Source of the DNA: UBA4810 sp002479215
GTDB taxonomy: Bacteria; Desulfobacterota; Syntrophia; Syntrophales; Smithellaceae
Assembly (NCBI GenBank): GCA_049514435.1
Contig: JBEKVB010000003.1
Span: 62,001 to 126,000, forward strand
DNA: 64,000 bases
Direction of reading: 5' to 3'
Positions 9,176-17,676 of the stretch are shown piece by piece. A model generated the notes under the pieces. That model made no database searches. It worked only from the letters and a program-made list of their open reading frames with translations, and was not told the origin of the DNA. Numbering within the stretch: the stretch's first letter is position 1; each line of letters opens with the position of its first letter. The position numbers and the translations under genes are program-made.

Positions 9176-10126
9176 TTAGGTTATTTCGTTAAAGCTCTTT
9201 TCAGCTGCTGCGAGCCCGGTAATTGATTGACAGGTTACGCCTATTGTTTTGAAAAAATCACGCAGCGGCCGTCCCGGGCCGACTTCATAAACTTTCCCAG
9301 TCTTGGCGGCTAAACTTTGCATGTTTTCCCGCCAGCGCACAGTATTACTAATTTGATTCACTAGATTTTCTCTTATTTTTTCAACATCGTTCGAATGAAA
9401 TCCGCCGGTAAAATTTGATGTTACTTGAGAGGCATTGCGCGGTTTTATATTCTTGCCGCTTTCCTTTAATGTAGCGGAAAAAGCATTTTCTATTTTCTTC
9501 ATGAAGCGACTATGGAACGGAGCGCTTACATTCAAATGAACACAGCGAAAAGGTTTTGGAGAAGCCAGTATCTGCTCCAATCTTTTCTCCACTTCTTTCA
9601 CCGCGGAAGTTTCGCCGCTTATTACAACCTGATGAGCGGAATTAATGTTGGCCATATCTACCGGCACATCATCCATTAACTTCTTCAGCGTATCAATGTC
9701 TATATCTTCGGAAATGACCGCCGCCATAGCCCCTACGCCGATCGGCACAGCTTCCTGCATCAATTTTCCGCGGGTTTGAACTATTCTGAGAGTTTCATCC
9801 AAACGCATCACCCCGGCGGCAACAAGCGCAGTAAATTCGCCTAAAGAGTGACCACCGAAAAATTTAGACGTAAAATCGTATCGTTTGGCTAAACCTCTCA
9901 GCATGGCTATTTCCGTTGTTACGATGCAAGGCTGAGTATATTCTGTTAGATTTATTCTTTCATCTTCACCAAAACACATGGAAGATACATCCCAACCTAA
10001 GGTATCGCCAGCTTCTTCATATGTTTCGCGGCATACAGAAATTTGTTCATAAAATTCTTTCCCCATGCCCGGTCTCTGGGAACCTTGCCCGGGAAAAACA
10101 ACCGCTATATCTTTAAAATCTTTCAT
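9176..10126 (-). CDS. fabD: Malonyl-CoA:ACP transacylase (FabD-like)
   Basis: A 316-residue transacylase. The N-terminal VVFPGQGSQRPGMG, the nucleophile elbow GHSLGEFTAL near residue 95 and the catalytic histidine in VSAPFHSRFM near 205 are all present. It loads malonyl groups on the ACP. As first gene of the minus-strand acyl operon it lies about 75 bases downstream of the predicted sigma-54 start site. It may be operon-specific and not the housekeeping fabD. Confidence 0.9.
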   Translation of the reverse strand: MKDFKDIAVVFPGQGSQRPGMGKEFYEQISVCRETYEEAGDTLGWDVSSMCFGEDERINLTEYTQPCIVTTEIAMLRGLAKRYDFTSKFFGGHSLGEFTALVAAGVMRLDETLRIVQTRGKLMQEAVPIGVGAMAAVISEDIDIDTLKKLMDDVPVDMANINSAHQVVISGETSAVKEVEKRLEQILASPKPFRCVHLNVSAPFHSRFMKKIENAFSATLKESGKNIKPRNASQVTSNFTGGFHSNDVEKIRENLVNQISNTVRWRENMQSLAAKTGKVYEVGPGRPLRDFFKTIGVTCQSITGLAAAEKSFNEIT

Positions 10127-10211
10127 TTATCAATTTTTTCCCTTAAAAAAATATTAAGCAAACTTATCTTAAAATACATTTAATGACAAGAACAAGATAC
10201 TAGTAGTAAAC

Positions 10212-10227
10212 AGCATAATTTATGCCA
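10212..10227 (-). promoter_or_regulatory. Sigma-54 (-24/-12) promoter for the acyl operon
   Basis: Read on the minus strand the bases are TGGCAT-AAATT-ATGCT, against the consensus TGGCAC-N5-TTGCW. The invariant GG and GC are present with the required 10-base spacing. Transcription would begin near 10201 and run into fabD at 10126. The adjacent, divergently read NtrC-type regulator makes a sigma-54 site expected here. Confidence 0.7.
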
Positions 10228-10334
10228 CAGACCAGGAAAACATTATAATATTAAAGGAATTGGGATTTATTGTGTTTTTGATAAATATCACCGGAGGATA
10301 GAAATAAAAAAAGCTATCTGATGTGTGTAATACA

Positions 10335-10349
10335 GTTCGCACTGCGAAC
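10335..10349. promoter_or_regulatory. Perfect palindrome, candidate upstream activator site
   Basis: GTTCGCA-C-TGCGAAC is a perfect 7-bp inverted repeat with a one-base centre. It lies about 140 bases upstream of the predicted sigma-54 start, the usual distance for an enhancer-binding regulator. The likely binder is the response regulator at 12096-13469; this is inference. Confidence 0.5.
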
Positions 10350-10520
10350 AGGACTTCACCTGCAAGAATTGATGTTAATAATTTATCCATCGGCCAAAAA
10401 GAAATAATTGTTCCATTAAATTATTGTTATCAATGATAATTCAAGATGGAAACGCTCTGAGGGCACCCAAATATTGTTGTAGAATTTGGTTAAAAATATT
10501 GATAAGTATTGTTGCAGATA

Positions 10521-12041
10521 ATGGATACATTTACTCTTGCGGCAACCAGCTTTATTATCGCTTTTTCACTCATGCTTACCGGTAAAAAGGATAAGCTGCA
10601 TGGGTCTTTTGCCGCTCTTTGCACCACCGTTTTTATTTTGCAAATCGCCGTTTTCCTCCGCCCTATCTTCGCTTCCGAATTTTGGGTAACTGCTGAATAT
10701 ATGGGAAGCCTGGCTATTGCGCCTTTTGCTCTTCGCTTTTTCCGCCATCTGACCCGCAATAAATCTTTTATTTCGCGGGGAGTGGTTTTTATTTTCACTA
10801 TCCTCAGTTCAGCGGGTGTTTTCTCTCTTTTTATGGCAGTATCTGAATTGCCGCATTTTAAAGCTATCATATTATCTTACACCTTTAGTGCTCTCGCGCT
10901 CTGCTATATTGCCTTGTTACTTCATGTAAACAAATTACCTCCCAGCACCGAAAAAAAACGTTTGGGGTACTTGCTCGTTGCTTGTCCCCTTGCTGTGATA
11001 GTAAGCACTATTGATCTATTTAGTTACTTAGGATTCAACTTTCCCCCGATAACCGGTCTTGCTCTATCAGCTTTGCTTTATCTAATTTTATTAATCATTG
11101 CTTATCCACAGCTCCATGAACTGCATGACTTTTTCGCCCGGGCGCTGGTAATTTTTATCAGCACGCTTGCCGGCACGATTATATTTTATTTTGTTGCCTT
11201 ATTTTTCAGCTCCAACATACCTTCTTTTACCAGCGTCCTGATGGCTTCTTTTTTAATTGCTATTTCCCTTTCGCCGATAAAAATGATTTTGAAAAAAAGT
11301 TTTAGCTACTTTTATCCCGACAGCAAAGATGTTTTCACTTCTCTTTATGAATTCGACGAAAAGCTGGAAAGGGAAAAAGCCTTGATGCTGGCGGAAATGG
11401 CACCGGTTTTCGCTCATGAAATTCGCAATCCGCTGGGTTCGATAAAAGGCGCTGCCCAGTACTTGAAATCGGAAACACCATCCGAAGAGCAGCAAAATCT
11501 TCTCGATGTCATTATTGAAGAAGTAAACAGGCTCAATGCCGTAGTCAATCAATTTCTTGATTACGCCCGGCCATACAAACTCGATCTTAAAGCTCAAAAC
11601 ATCAACGTGATTATTCAAAAGGCTATCTCCATCATCGCGGCCAATCGGCTGGCGGAAAACATTGCTATTGTCCGGGAGTTGAATCACAACCTGCCCGAAG
11701 TGGAAGTAGACGAACAACAATTTATGCAGATCATCTTAAATATAGCCCTGAACGCGATCGAAGCAATGCCGCAGGGCGGCACTTTAACTTTTCGCACATC
11801 CAACATCGAATCCGGAACCGAAGGAGCAATAAGCATAACGATTCGCGATACGGGAAGCGGAATAAGCAAAGAGGAAATAAAAAATATTTTCAAGCCATTT
11901 TTCACAACCAAGAAAAGAGGTGTTGGGCTTGGTCTGGCTATTTGCCAAAGAATCATCAAAGAGCACGGCGGAATCATCCGGGTAAAATCAATTCCTGCGC
12001 AAGGAACTGTATTCTTCATCAAGCTCAATGCAGCCGGCTAA
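10521..12041 (+). CDS. Membrane sensor histidine kinase (NtrB/AtoS-like)
   Basis: About half the protein (to residue 250) is hydrophobic with around seven membrane segments. A HisKA domain follows with the phospho-acceptor motif HEIRNPLGSIKG near residue 298, then a HATPase domain with N box NIALNAIEAM, G1 DTGSGIS and G2 GVGLGLAI. No PAS domain is obvious, so sensing is probably through the membrane part. I chose the ATG at 10521; TTG codons 9-12 bases upstream are in frame, and no strong ribosome site supports any choice. It pairs with the response regulator 54 bases downstream. Confidence 0.88.
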   Translation: MDTFTLAATSFIIAFSLMLTGKKDKLHGSFAALCTTVFILQIAVFLRPIFASEFWVTAEYMGSLAIAPFALRFFRHLTRNKSFISRGVVFIFTILSSAGVFSLFMAVSELPHFKAIILSYTFSALALCYIALLLHVNKLPPSTEKKRLGYLLVACPLAVIVSTIDLFSYLGFNFPPITGLALSALLYLILLIIAYPQLHELHDFFARALVIFISTLAGTIIFYFVALFFSSNIPSFTSVLMASFLIAISLSPIKMILKKSFSYFYPDSKDVFTSLYEFDEKLEREKALMLAEMAPVFAHEIRNPLGSIKGAAQYLKSETPSEEQQNLLDVIIEEVNRLNAVVNQFLDYARPYKLDLKAQNINVIIQKAISIIAANRLAENIAIVRELNHNLPEVEVDEQQFMQIILNIALNAIEAMPQGGTLTFRTSNIESGTEGAISITIRDTGSGISKEEIKNIFKPFFTTKKRGVGLGLAICQRIIKEHGGIIRVKSIPAQGTVFFIKLNAAG

Positions 12042-12095
12042 ACTTTAAACACAATCCAACTTGATTTAAATGCTAAAGCATAATAATTGTAAACC

Positions 12096-13469
12096 ATGAA
12101 TAAAATTTTAATCGTTGACGATGAATTAAATATGCGGCTGGTGTTGTCCGCCATGCTCAAAAAAGAAGGCTATGAAATTGCTTCCGCCTCCGACGGACGG
12201 GAAGCTCTGCAAATTTTAAAATCAAGTAAAATAGCCGCGGTCGTATCCGATTTGAAAATGCCGGATATTGACGGCATGGAGCTGCTCAGCCGTATTTCTG
12301 AAAAGTATCCGGAAATACCCGTGATTATGATTACCGCTCACGGCACTGTCGCCACTGCCGTCGAAGCTCTGAAGAAAGGCGCTTTGGATTATATTACCAA
12401 ACCGTTTGATATAGATGAGTTAAAAAACGTTATCTCCAAAGCAATAAAAACACGCACTCTAAAAGAAAACGAATTGTTTTTGCCGCCGGAAGAAATTGAA
12501 CGCACTGGTATTATCGGCACAAGCAGACGCACACTGGAGATATTTGAGGCTATCAAAAGGGTCGCTCCGACGACAACAACAATTATGATCACCGGGGAAA
12601 CCGGCACCGGAAAAGAGTTAGTGGCCGACGCCATTCATTATAACTCTCCGCGCAAAAAAAATCCGCTCATCAAAATCAACTGCGCGGCCATTTCTGAAAC
12701 TCTGATGGAAAGCGAACTATTCGGTTATGAAAAAGGGGCTTACACCGGCGCCGCCATTACCAAGCCGGGGAAATTCGAATTGGCTCATAAAGGGACTTTG
12801 TTTCTGGACGAGGTGGGAGAAATTCCGCGCGATATGCAGGTAAAACTCTTACGCGTTATTCAGGAGCAGGAATTTGAACGAGTCGGCGGACTAAAAACAA
12901 TAAAAGTGGATGTACGCATTATTGCCGCCACCAATCAAAATCTTTTACAGCAGGTACAGGCGGGAAATTTTCGTGAAGATTTATACTACCGTTTCAATGT
13001 TTTTCCTATTGATGTCCCACCGCTCAGGGAAAGAAAAGAAGACATCCTGCCTCTGGTTGATTATTTCGTGGATAAATTTAATAAAAAGCTGGGGCTCTCT
13101 GTAGCTATTGACAGCGAAGTAAAGGAAATGCTTTTGCGCCATGAATGGCCGGGCAACATCCGCGAACTGGAAAATCTCATCGAAAGAATGATGCTGCTGG
13201 CAAAGAATAATCTGATTACGTCCCGGGAAGTTCCCGGCGAATTCAAGGCCGCTCTGGATAAAATCGTAACGGTGCCGGCAGATGACGGCAAAAAACCATT
13301 TAAAGAGTATATGCGTGATCACGTGGAAAATGTAGAGAGACAAATGATTATCAAGTGCCTCGAAGAAGCCGGCGGCAACATCACCAACGCGGCTAAACAA
13401 CTGGGGCTTAGCCGCAAGGGATTGCAATTAAAGATGATCAAATACAACCTGCGCAAAGAATCAAAGTAA
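12096..13469 (+). CDS. Sigma-54-dependent response regulator (NtrC/AtoC family)
   Basis: A 457-residue three-domain activator. Receiver domain residues 3-115 with the acidic pocket, phospho-acceptor in SDLKMPDIDG and KPF lysine motif; AAA+ domain with Walker A GETGTGKELV near 167, a GAYTGA loop near 214 (Phe to Tyr in the usual GAFTGA, a tolerated variant) and Walker B LFLDEVGEI; C-terminal Fis-type HTH (GGNITNAAKQLGLSRKGLQ). It opens sigma-54 promoters after phosphorylation by the upstream kinase. The divergent sigma-54 promoter at 10212 is the obvious target. Confidence 0.93.
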   Translation: MNKILIVDDELNMRLVLSAMLKKEGYEIASASDGREALQILKSSKIAAVVSDLKMPDIDGMELLSRISEKYPEIPVIMITAHGTVATAVEALKKGALDYITKPFDIDELKNVISKAIKTRTLKENELFLPPEEIERTGIIGTSRRTLEIFEAIKRVAPTTTTIMITGETGTGKELVADAIHYNSPRKKNPLIKINCAAISETLMESELFGYEKGAYTGAAITKPGKFELAHKGTLFLDEVGEIPRDMQVKLLRVIQEQEFERVGGLKTIKVDVRIIAATNQNLLQQVQAGNFREDLYYRFNVFPIDVPPLRERKEDILPLVDYFVDKFNKKLGLSVAIDSEVKEMLLRHEWPGNIRELENLIERMMLLAKNNLITSREVPGEFKAALDKIVTVPADDGKKPFKEYMRDHVENVERQMIIKCLEEAGGNITNAAKQLGLSRKGLQLKMIKYNLRKESK

Positions 13470-13510
13470 AGAATAAGATGTAGTCCTTAGCAATACATCT
13501 TTGATAAACT

Positions 13511-13537
13511 AAGTAAGAGCCTACTTACTTTTTCTTT
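13511..13537 (+). terminator. Rho-independent terminator after the two-component pair
   Basis: AAGTAAG-AGCCTA-CTTACTT forms a 7-bp stem with a 6-base loop, followed by a T-rich run. It overlaps the last codons of the convergent metallo-hydrolase gene. Confidence 0.6.
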
Positions 13538-14363
13538 CCTTCTCGATGAATTTAGTCGTATTGCGAAAACTTAACATACCTGGCAGAGAAAAATAATCCT
13601 TATACTTCTTTTTCAGCTCCGCTTGTTTTTCCGGTTTTCCGATAGCATCGCCGATAGAAACAAAGTAGTCTTTCATTACAGCAAGAGCGCTTTGATCCGA
13701 AATCTTTCCATGACCCGGAATTAAGGTTCTTATTTTATATTTTTGGGAAAGTGAATCAAGAACGCCTATCCAGGAAGCTACGTTGGCGCCACTCTCTGCA
13801 TGTAAAGCCGCGTGCATATCGAGAAGTACTAAATCGCCGGCAACGAGAAGTTTACGCTTTTCACAATAGACAACCACATCGTTCCACGTATGCGCCCTCC
13901 CCATATTGCGAATGTGCACGGTTTCGCTCCCAATCTTAATCACTTTTTCCTCACCGGGTTTTAAAGCCAGGTCAGGATACCTGCTGGTTTTTTTAGAATC
14001 ATTGTCCCACTGTTCATTGGTGTACGCCCCGGAAATGATTTTTGCCGCTGGATAAAGCGCGTTCCCACCGGTATGATCGTAATGTGCGTGTGTATTGACA
14101 ATTGTTATCTCCGCAGCCTTCACTTCATCTCTTAGTTTTTTTGCCGCTCTCATCATCTTTGTATCAACGACAAGAGCTTTGGAGCCATCCTCGGAAGTCA
14201 AAACAATCGAGTTTCCTCCGCCGCCGAGATATACCGTCAATTGAGGGTCAAGCTGGACAGTCTCCACTTTTCCGAACTGCTGGTATATTTTCCAGAAATA
14301 GAAACCGCCTACAGCAATGATTGCTACAATCAACAAAACAACAATAAGCAGAACCTTTTTCAT
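13521..14363 (-). CDS. Metallo-beta-lactamase-fold hydrolase with N-terminal membrane anchor
   Basis: A 280-residue protein. Residues 4-24 form a hydrophobic signal/anchor (VLLIVVLLIVAIIAVGGFYF), so the domain is outside the cytoplasm. The zinc motif HAHYDHTGG is near residue 93, a later His in GRAHTWND, the bridging Asp in VAGDLVLLD and the last His in LIPGHGKI, giving the full metal set of the superfamily. The substrate cannot be told. A strong AAGGAGG site precedes the ATG. It is convergent with the two-component genes. Confidence 0.85.
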   Translation of the reverse strand: MKKVLLIVVLLIVAIIAVGGFYFWKIYQQFGKVETVQLDPQLTVYLGGGGNSIVLTSEDGSKALVVDTKMMRAAKKLRDEVKAAEITIVNTHAHYDHTGGNALYPAAKIISGAYTNEQWDNDSKKTSRYPDLALKPGEEKVIKIGSETVHIRNMGRAHTWNDVVVYCEKRKLLVAGDLVLLDMHAALHAESGANVASWIGVLDSLSQKYKIRTLIPGHGKISDQSALAVMKDYFVSIGDAIGKPEKQAELKKKYKDYFSLPGMLSFRNTTKFIEKERKSK

Positions 14364-14534
14364 AATGCCTCCTTAGGAGTCAATAATGTGGTTATACAAC
14401 TCCCCTACAATATTGTTGATTAATTTTACTCTCTTGCTAACTTAGGTGAATACTAAAGATTACATACCGTTATGTCAAGATAAAACCGCCCGGATAAAAA
14501 CAGCAAAAGCTTCTCGGGTTAGAGATGGATATTC

Positions 14535-14563
14535 TTGTAATCGCCTTGAAGTTAATGTATAAA
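14535..14563 (+). promoter_or_regulatory. Sigma-70-type promoter of the QueG-like gene
   Basis: TTGTAA-N17-TATAAA, with the AAGGAG ribosome site and ATG of the gene shortly downstream. The element ATTCTTGTAATC and the spacing are shared with the promoter at 18399. Confidence 0.55.
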
Positions 14564-14580
14564 TTCCGCAAGGAGATATT

Positions 14581-15720
14581 ATGTTGACCAAAGAAGATAT
14601 TATTGCGGAAGCCAAACGGCTGGGATTTGCCGATATCGGTTTCACTGACGCGGAGCCTTTTTCCTCTCAAAAAGAATATTTGCTGGCGCATCAGGAAGAG
14701 TATGGCTGGACAGAGGCTGCCGGTTTCAGTTTGCTTGCCGGAACGGATCCCAAAAACATCCTCCCTAATGCAAAATCCATAATCGTACTGTTGGAGTCTT
14801 ATTTCGAAGAAGCGTTTCCGCTCAAAATGGAACGTCATTTCGGCCGCTGTTATCATAATGATGATCGGGTTACTAAAGATGGTCTGGCGCTTAAAGTCAA
14901 AGCCTTTCGTCAATTCCTCAAGGCGAACGACATGGACTCCAAGGTGCCGCCCCACATGCCTCACCGTCTTTCAGCCGCGCGAGCCGGATTAGGGACTTTC
15001 GGCAATAACTGCGTTTTTTACGCACGGCGTGTTGCCCGCGCCAGTTCGTTTGTGTTTCCCATCGCCATTTTAATTGATGCTGAATATCCTCCCGATGAAC
15101 CGACTATTGCCATCGGTTGTCCGGAATGGTGCCGTAATGCCTGCGTGGCAGCGTGTCCTACGCACGCGCTCAAAGGAGGTGGGAAGATTGATCCTCACCG
15201 CTGCATCTCTTATTTGACATATTATGGCGAAGGACTCACGCCCCTTGAACTCCGCGAACCCATGGGCATGTATGTGTACGGATGTGATCGCTGTCAGAAT
15301 GTTTGTCCCCGCAATACCCCCTGGATGGCCGAAGAAAAGTCTCCCCATGCTAAAGTAGCGGCCAAGGCCGCAAATTTCGATCTGTCCTGCCTCCTACATA
15401 TGGACAAGCCATACTTCGAGCAGAAGATATGGCCGCACATGTTCTATATGTCTGCAGATGATCTCTGGCGCTGGAAGATGAATACGGCTCGCGCCATGGG
15501 CAATACTCTCAAACCTGTTTACGTTAAAGACCTCATCCGGGCATTCCAAGAAAATTCCGATGAACGCGTAAAGAGTATGATCGTGTGGGCACTAGGCCGT
15601 ATTGGCGGAAGCCAGGCCAAAACCGCTCTGAAAAAGTTTCTCCAGGATAGTGCGGGCAAGGTAAAAGAAGAAATCACACAGGCTATTGAAGCATCCGAAA
15701 GCAGCATGCTCAGCCGCTAA
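14581..15720 (+). CDS. Epoxyqueuosine reductase-like (QueG family) 4Fe-4S protein with HEAT-repeat tail
   Basis: A 379-residue protein with a double 4Fe-4S ferredoxin module in the middle: GCPEWCRNACVAACP near residue 180 and YGCDRCQNVCPRN near 237, with HRCISYLT between them, exactly the order seen in QueG and relatives. The C-terminal HEAT-like repeat (VKSMIVWALGRIGGSQA) is also shared. The N-terminal half corresponds to the cobalamin-binding part. True QueG reduces epoxyqueuosine in tRNA; the first cluster differs in detail (CxxxCxxxCxxxCP), so this may be a paralogue of unknown substrate. AAGGAG precedes the ATG. Confidence 0.75.
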   Translation: MLTKEDIIAEAKRLGFADIGFTDAEPFSSQKEYLLAHQEEYGWTEAAGFSLLAGTDPKNILPNAKSIIVLLESYFEEAFPLKMERHFGRCYHNDDRVTKDGLALKVKAFRQFLKANDMDSKVPPHMPHRLSAARAGLGTFGNNCVFYARRVARASSFVFPIAILIDAEYPPDEPTIAIGCPEWCRNACVAACPTHALKGGGKIDPHRCISYLTYYGEGLTPLELREPMGMYVYGCDRCQNVCPRNTPWMAEEKSPHAKVAAKAANFDLSCLLHMDKPYFEQKIWPHMFYMSADDLWRWKMNTARAMGNTLKPVYVKDLIRAFQENSDERVKSMIVWALGRIGGSQAKTALKKFLQDSAGKVKEEITQAIEASESSMLSR

Positions 15721-15761
15721 ATATTTCATTAATGCCAACAATATATCTTGTTTTAATTATC

Positions 15762-15790
15762 TTGACACACAAGTGCCGCCTTCATATACT
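15762..15790 (+). promoter_or_regulatory. Strong sigma-70-type promoter
   Basis: TTGACA-N17-TATACT, near-consensus with ideal spacing, about 50 bases upstream of the 3-hydroxyacyl-CoA dehydrogenase start. Confidence 0.75.
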
Positions 15791-15844
15791 CGGCAAACCA
15801 AAAGCAAGTTTTTAGTAAAAATAATTTGAAAGGAGTTTGAATCT

Positions 15845-17017
15845 ATGAAAGCAGGAGAAATCAAAACAATCGCAATCGTGGGCGCAGGAGATATGGGCCA
15901 CGGCATCGCGGAAGTTTGCGCCCTGGCCGGGTTAAAAGTAAATCTTTATGACATCAAGCAGGAATTTGTAGATAAGGGCAAAGGCAAAATAAAAGAAAGC
16001 CTGGAGAAACAGGTCGCCAAACAAAAGATGACGGCAGATAATTCCAATAAGATAATGAATAATATCCATGGCTTCACGGTTTTAAAAGAAGCGGTGAAAG
16101 ATATTGATTACAGTATTGAAGCCGCTCCGGAAATACTCGAGCTTAAGGTAAAGATATTCAAAGAAATTGACGAAAACGCTCCCAAACAAGCTATACTCGC
16201 TTCCAATACATCCAATATGAGTATTACTCAAATGGCAGCCGCTACAAAAAGACCAGATAAAGTAGTGGGAATTCATTTTTTTAATCCGCCGGTCATGATG
16301 GCTCTTGTTGAAGTTATCCGCGGTCAGAAAACCTCTGAAGAGACTGTGAACATCAGTTATGATTTTATCCTGAGATTAAAAAACTTCAGAGGCGCTATGG
16401 TTCCGGTTCGTGTAGAGAGAGATTCACCGGGATTTATTTTCAACAGAATTAACGCGCCGGTAGGATTATATCTGGCCGAGATATACGAGAAGGGGCTTAT
16501 AATTCCTGAGGCCGTTGATGCCAAAATCAGATCAATCGGCGCCCCGATGGGCCCATACGAAACAATGGATTTTGCCGGACTTGATGTTTACGCCCATGGT
16601 TCGGATTATTTTGCCAAAACATTATCTCCGGAATTCAAACCTAGTAACTGGTTGAAGAAAATGGTCGAAGCCGGCACGCTGGGCAAAAAGACCGGCAAAG
16701 GTATTTTCAATTGGCCGGGAGGCGCCAGGCCCACGATAGACATGAGTAAAGCCGATCCCAACTTTGACCTGATGGATATTGTATGTCTTCAGGTTAATGA
16801 GGGAACCAAACTTTTACAGGAGGGTGTTACAAGTAGCGCCGCTGAAATCGATAAGGCCATGATCAACGGAGGCGGTTCGCCCTTTGGACCATTTGCTCTT
16901 GCCAAAGGAATGGGCTGGGCAAAAGTAGCCGAACGATGCGAGGCTATTTCGAAAAAGCTTGGCATTAAGTGGTTTCTGCCCACCGACACGCTGAAAAAAG
17001 GGAATATCCAGATTTAG
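15845..17017 (+). CDS. 3-hydroxyacyl-CoA dehydrogenase
   Basis: A 390-residue NAD-dependent enzyme. The Rossmann motif AIVGAGDMGHGIAEV is at residues 11-25, followed by the family motifs GIHFFNPPVMMALVEVI near 143 and ERDSPGFIFNRI near 196, and then the C-terminal dimer domain repeated twice. It oxidises 3-hydroxyacyl-CoA in beta-oxidation or works in reverse in fermentative/syntrophic metabolism. It is a stand-alone gene with its own strong promoter, an AAAGGAG ribosome site and its own terminator, suggesting high expression. Confidence 0.92.
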   Translation: MKAGEIKTIAIVGAGDMGHGIAEVCALAGLKVNLYDIKQEFVDKGKGKIKESLEKQVAKQKMTADNSNKIMNNIHGFTVLKEAVKDIDYSIEAAPEILELKVKIFKEIDENAPKQAILASNTSNMSITQMAAATKRPDKVVGIHFFNPPVMMALVEVIRGQKTSEETVNISYDFILRLKNFRGAMVPVRVERDSPGFIFNRINAPVGLYLAEIYEKGLIIPEAVDAKIRSIGAPMGPYETMDFAGLDVYAHGSDYFAKTLSPEFKPSNWLKKMVEAGTLGKKTGKGIFNWPGGARPTIDMSKADPNFDLMDIVCLQVNEGTKLLQEGVTSSAAEIDKAMINGGGSPFGPFALAKGMGWAKVAERCEAISKKLGIKWFLPTDTLKKGNIQI

Positions 17018-17039
17018 TCATAACCATTGGAGAATAAGA

Positions 17040-17077
17040 AAAGGGAGCTCATTTAAAAAAATGAACTCCCTTTTTTA
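17040..17077 (+). terminator. Rho-independent terminator
   Basis: AAGGGAGCTCATTT pairs with AAATGAACTCCCTT around a short A-loop and is followed by six T. It ends the 3-hydroxyacyl-CoA dehydrogenase transcript; the A-run on the other side lets it also stop the convergent OsmC transcript. Confidence 0.85.
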
Positions 17078-17140
17078 AAACGAACCTCCCTCGCCGCAAG
17101 CAGTGGGGTATCTGATCAGAGATATCCCGAATCGCTGCGC

Positions 17141-17620
17141 TTAATGCGCTGTTACTTCCATGTTCTCAATCACCAGGTCATCTTTTATTTCTATACAGCC
17201 CATGATGCTCTGGGCGGCGGGGCAAAATTTCAAATAAGAAGAAAAAGCATCCTGTGCTTCGGCTACTTTTTCCGGATGAATTTTTAAATAATACTTAACA
17301 CGAATTTGAGTGATTTTGAGCACATTATTGATATTTTCTATATCTCCTTCAACATCAGCCCGGTAACGTTCTTCAGAAGTGGAAATTTTCTTTCCGGCCA
17401 GCAACGCGGCCAGTGTTCCCATCATTCAGGCGGCAGTCGCCGCTACAATATGATCAAGCGTTGCGGCATGTTCTTTTTCCGGTTCTACTTTATAAAATTT
17501 CTTTATCCCGCCATGGACTCCATAATAAATCGGTTCATTAAAGCCCTCAATAATGGCCTTTCTTGTCGGGCCATTTTCGCGCACAATTTTAATACGCGAT
17601 GTATGCACTATCTCTCCCAT
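17141..17620 (-). CDS. OsmC-family peroxide/thiol protein, probable selenoprotein (in-frame TGA)
   Basis: Two frames, 17426-17620 and 17141-17425, are contiguous in the same phase and separated only by a TGA at 17426-17428. Together they give a 159-residue OsmC domain. The N-terminal part ends DHIVAATAA and the downstream part begins MMGTLAALLAG, which in relatives is joined by the conserved redox cysteine (pattern AAA-x-C-MxGTL). The TGA is therefore at the cysteine position, residue 65, as expected for selenocysteine. A stem-loop starts 13 bases after the TGA (see 17394-17413). OsmC proteins reduce organic hydroperoxides. Alternative: a plain nonsense mutation. The gene has no co-directional neighbour in close operon distance except marC upstream. 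Confidence 0.75.
17394..17413 (-). promoter_or_regulatory. Candidate bacterial SECIS hairpin
   Basis: On the minus strand CTGGCC-GCGTTGCT-GGCCGG folds as a 6-bp stem (one G-T pair) with an 8-base loop whose first base is G. It lies 13-32 bases downstream of the in-frame TGA, within the range of bacterial SECIS elements, and inside the OsmC coding sequence. Confidence 0.55.
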
Positions 17621-17676
17621 GCGACATCCCCCCTCTTTATTTTACGGATGGTTAATCCTCGTTATAAGCAACTTTA

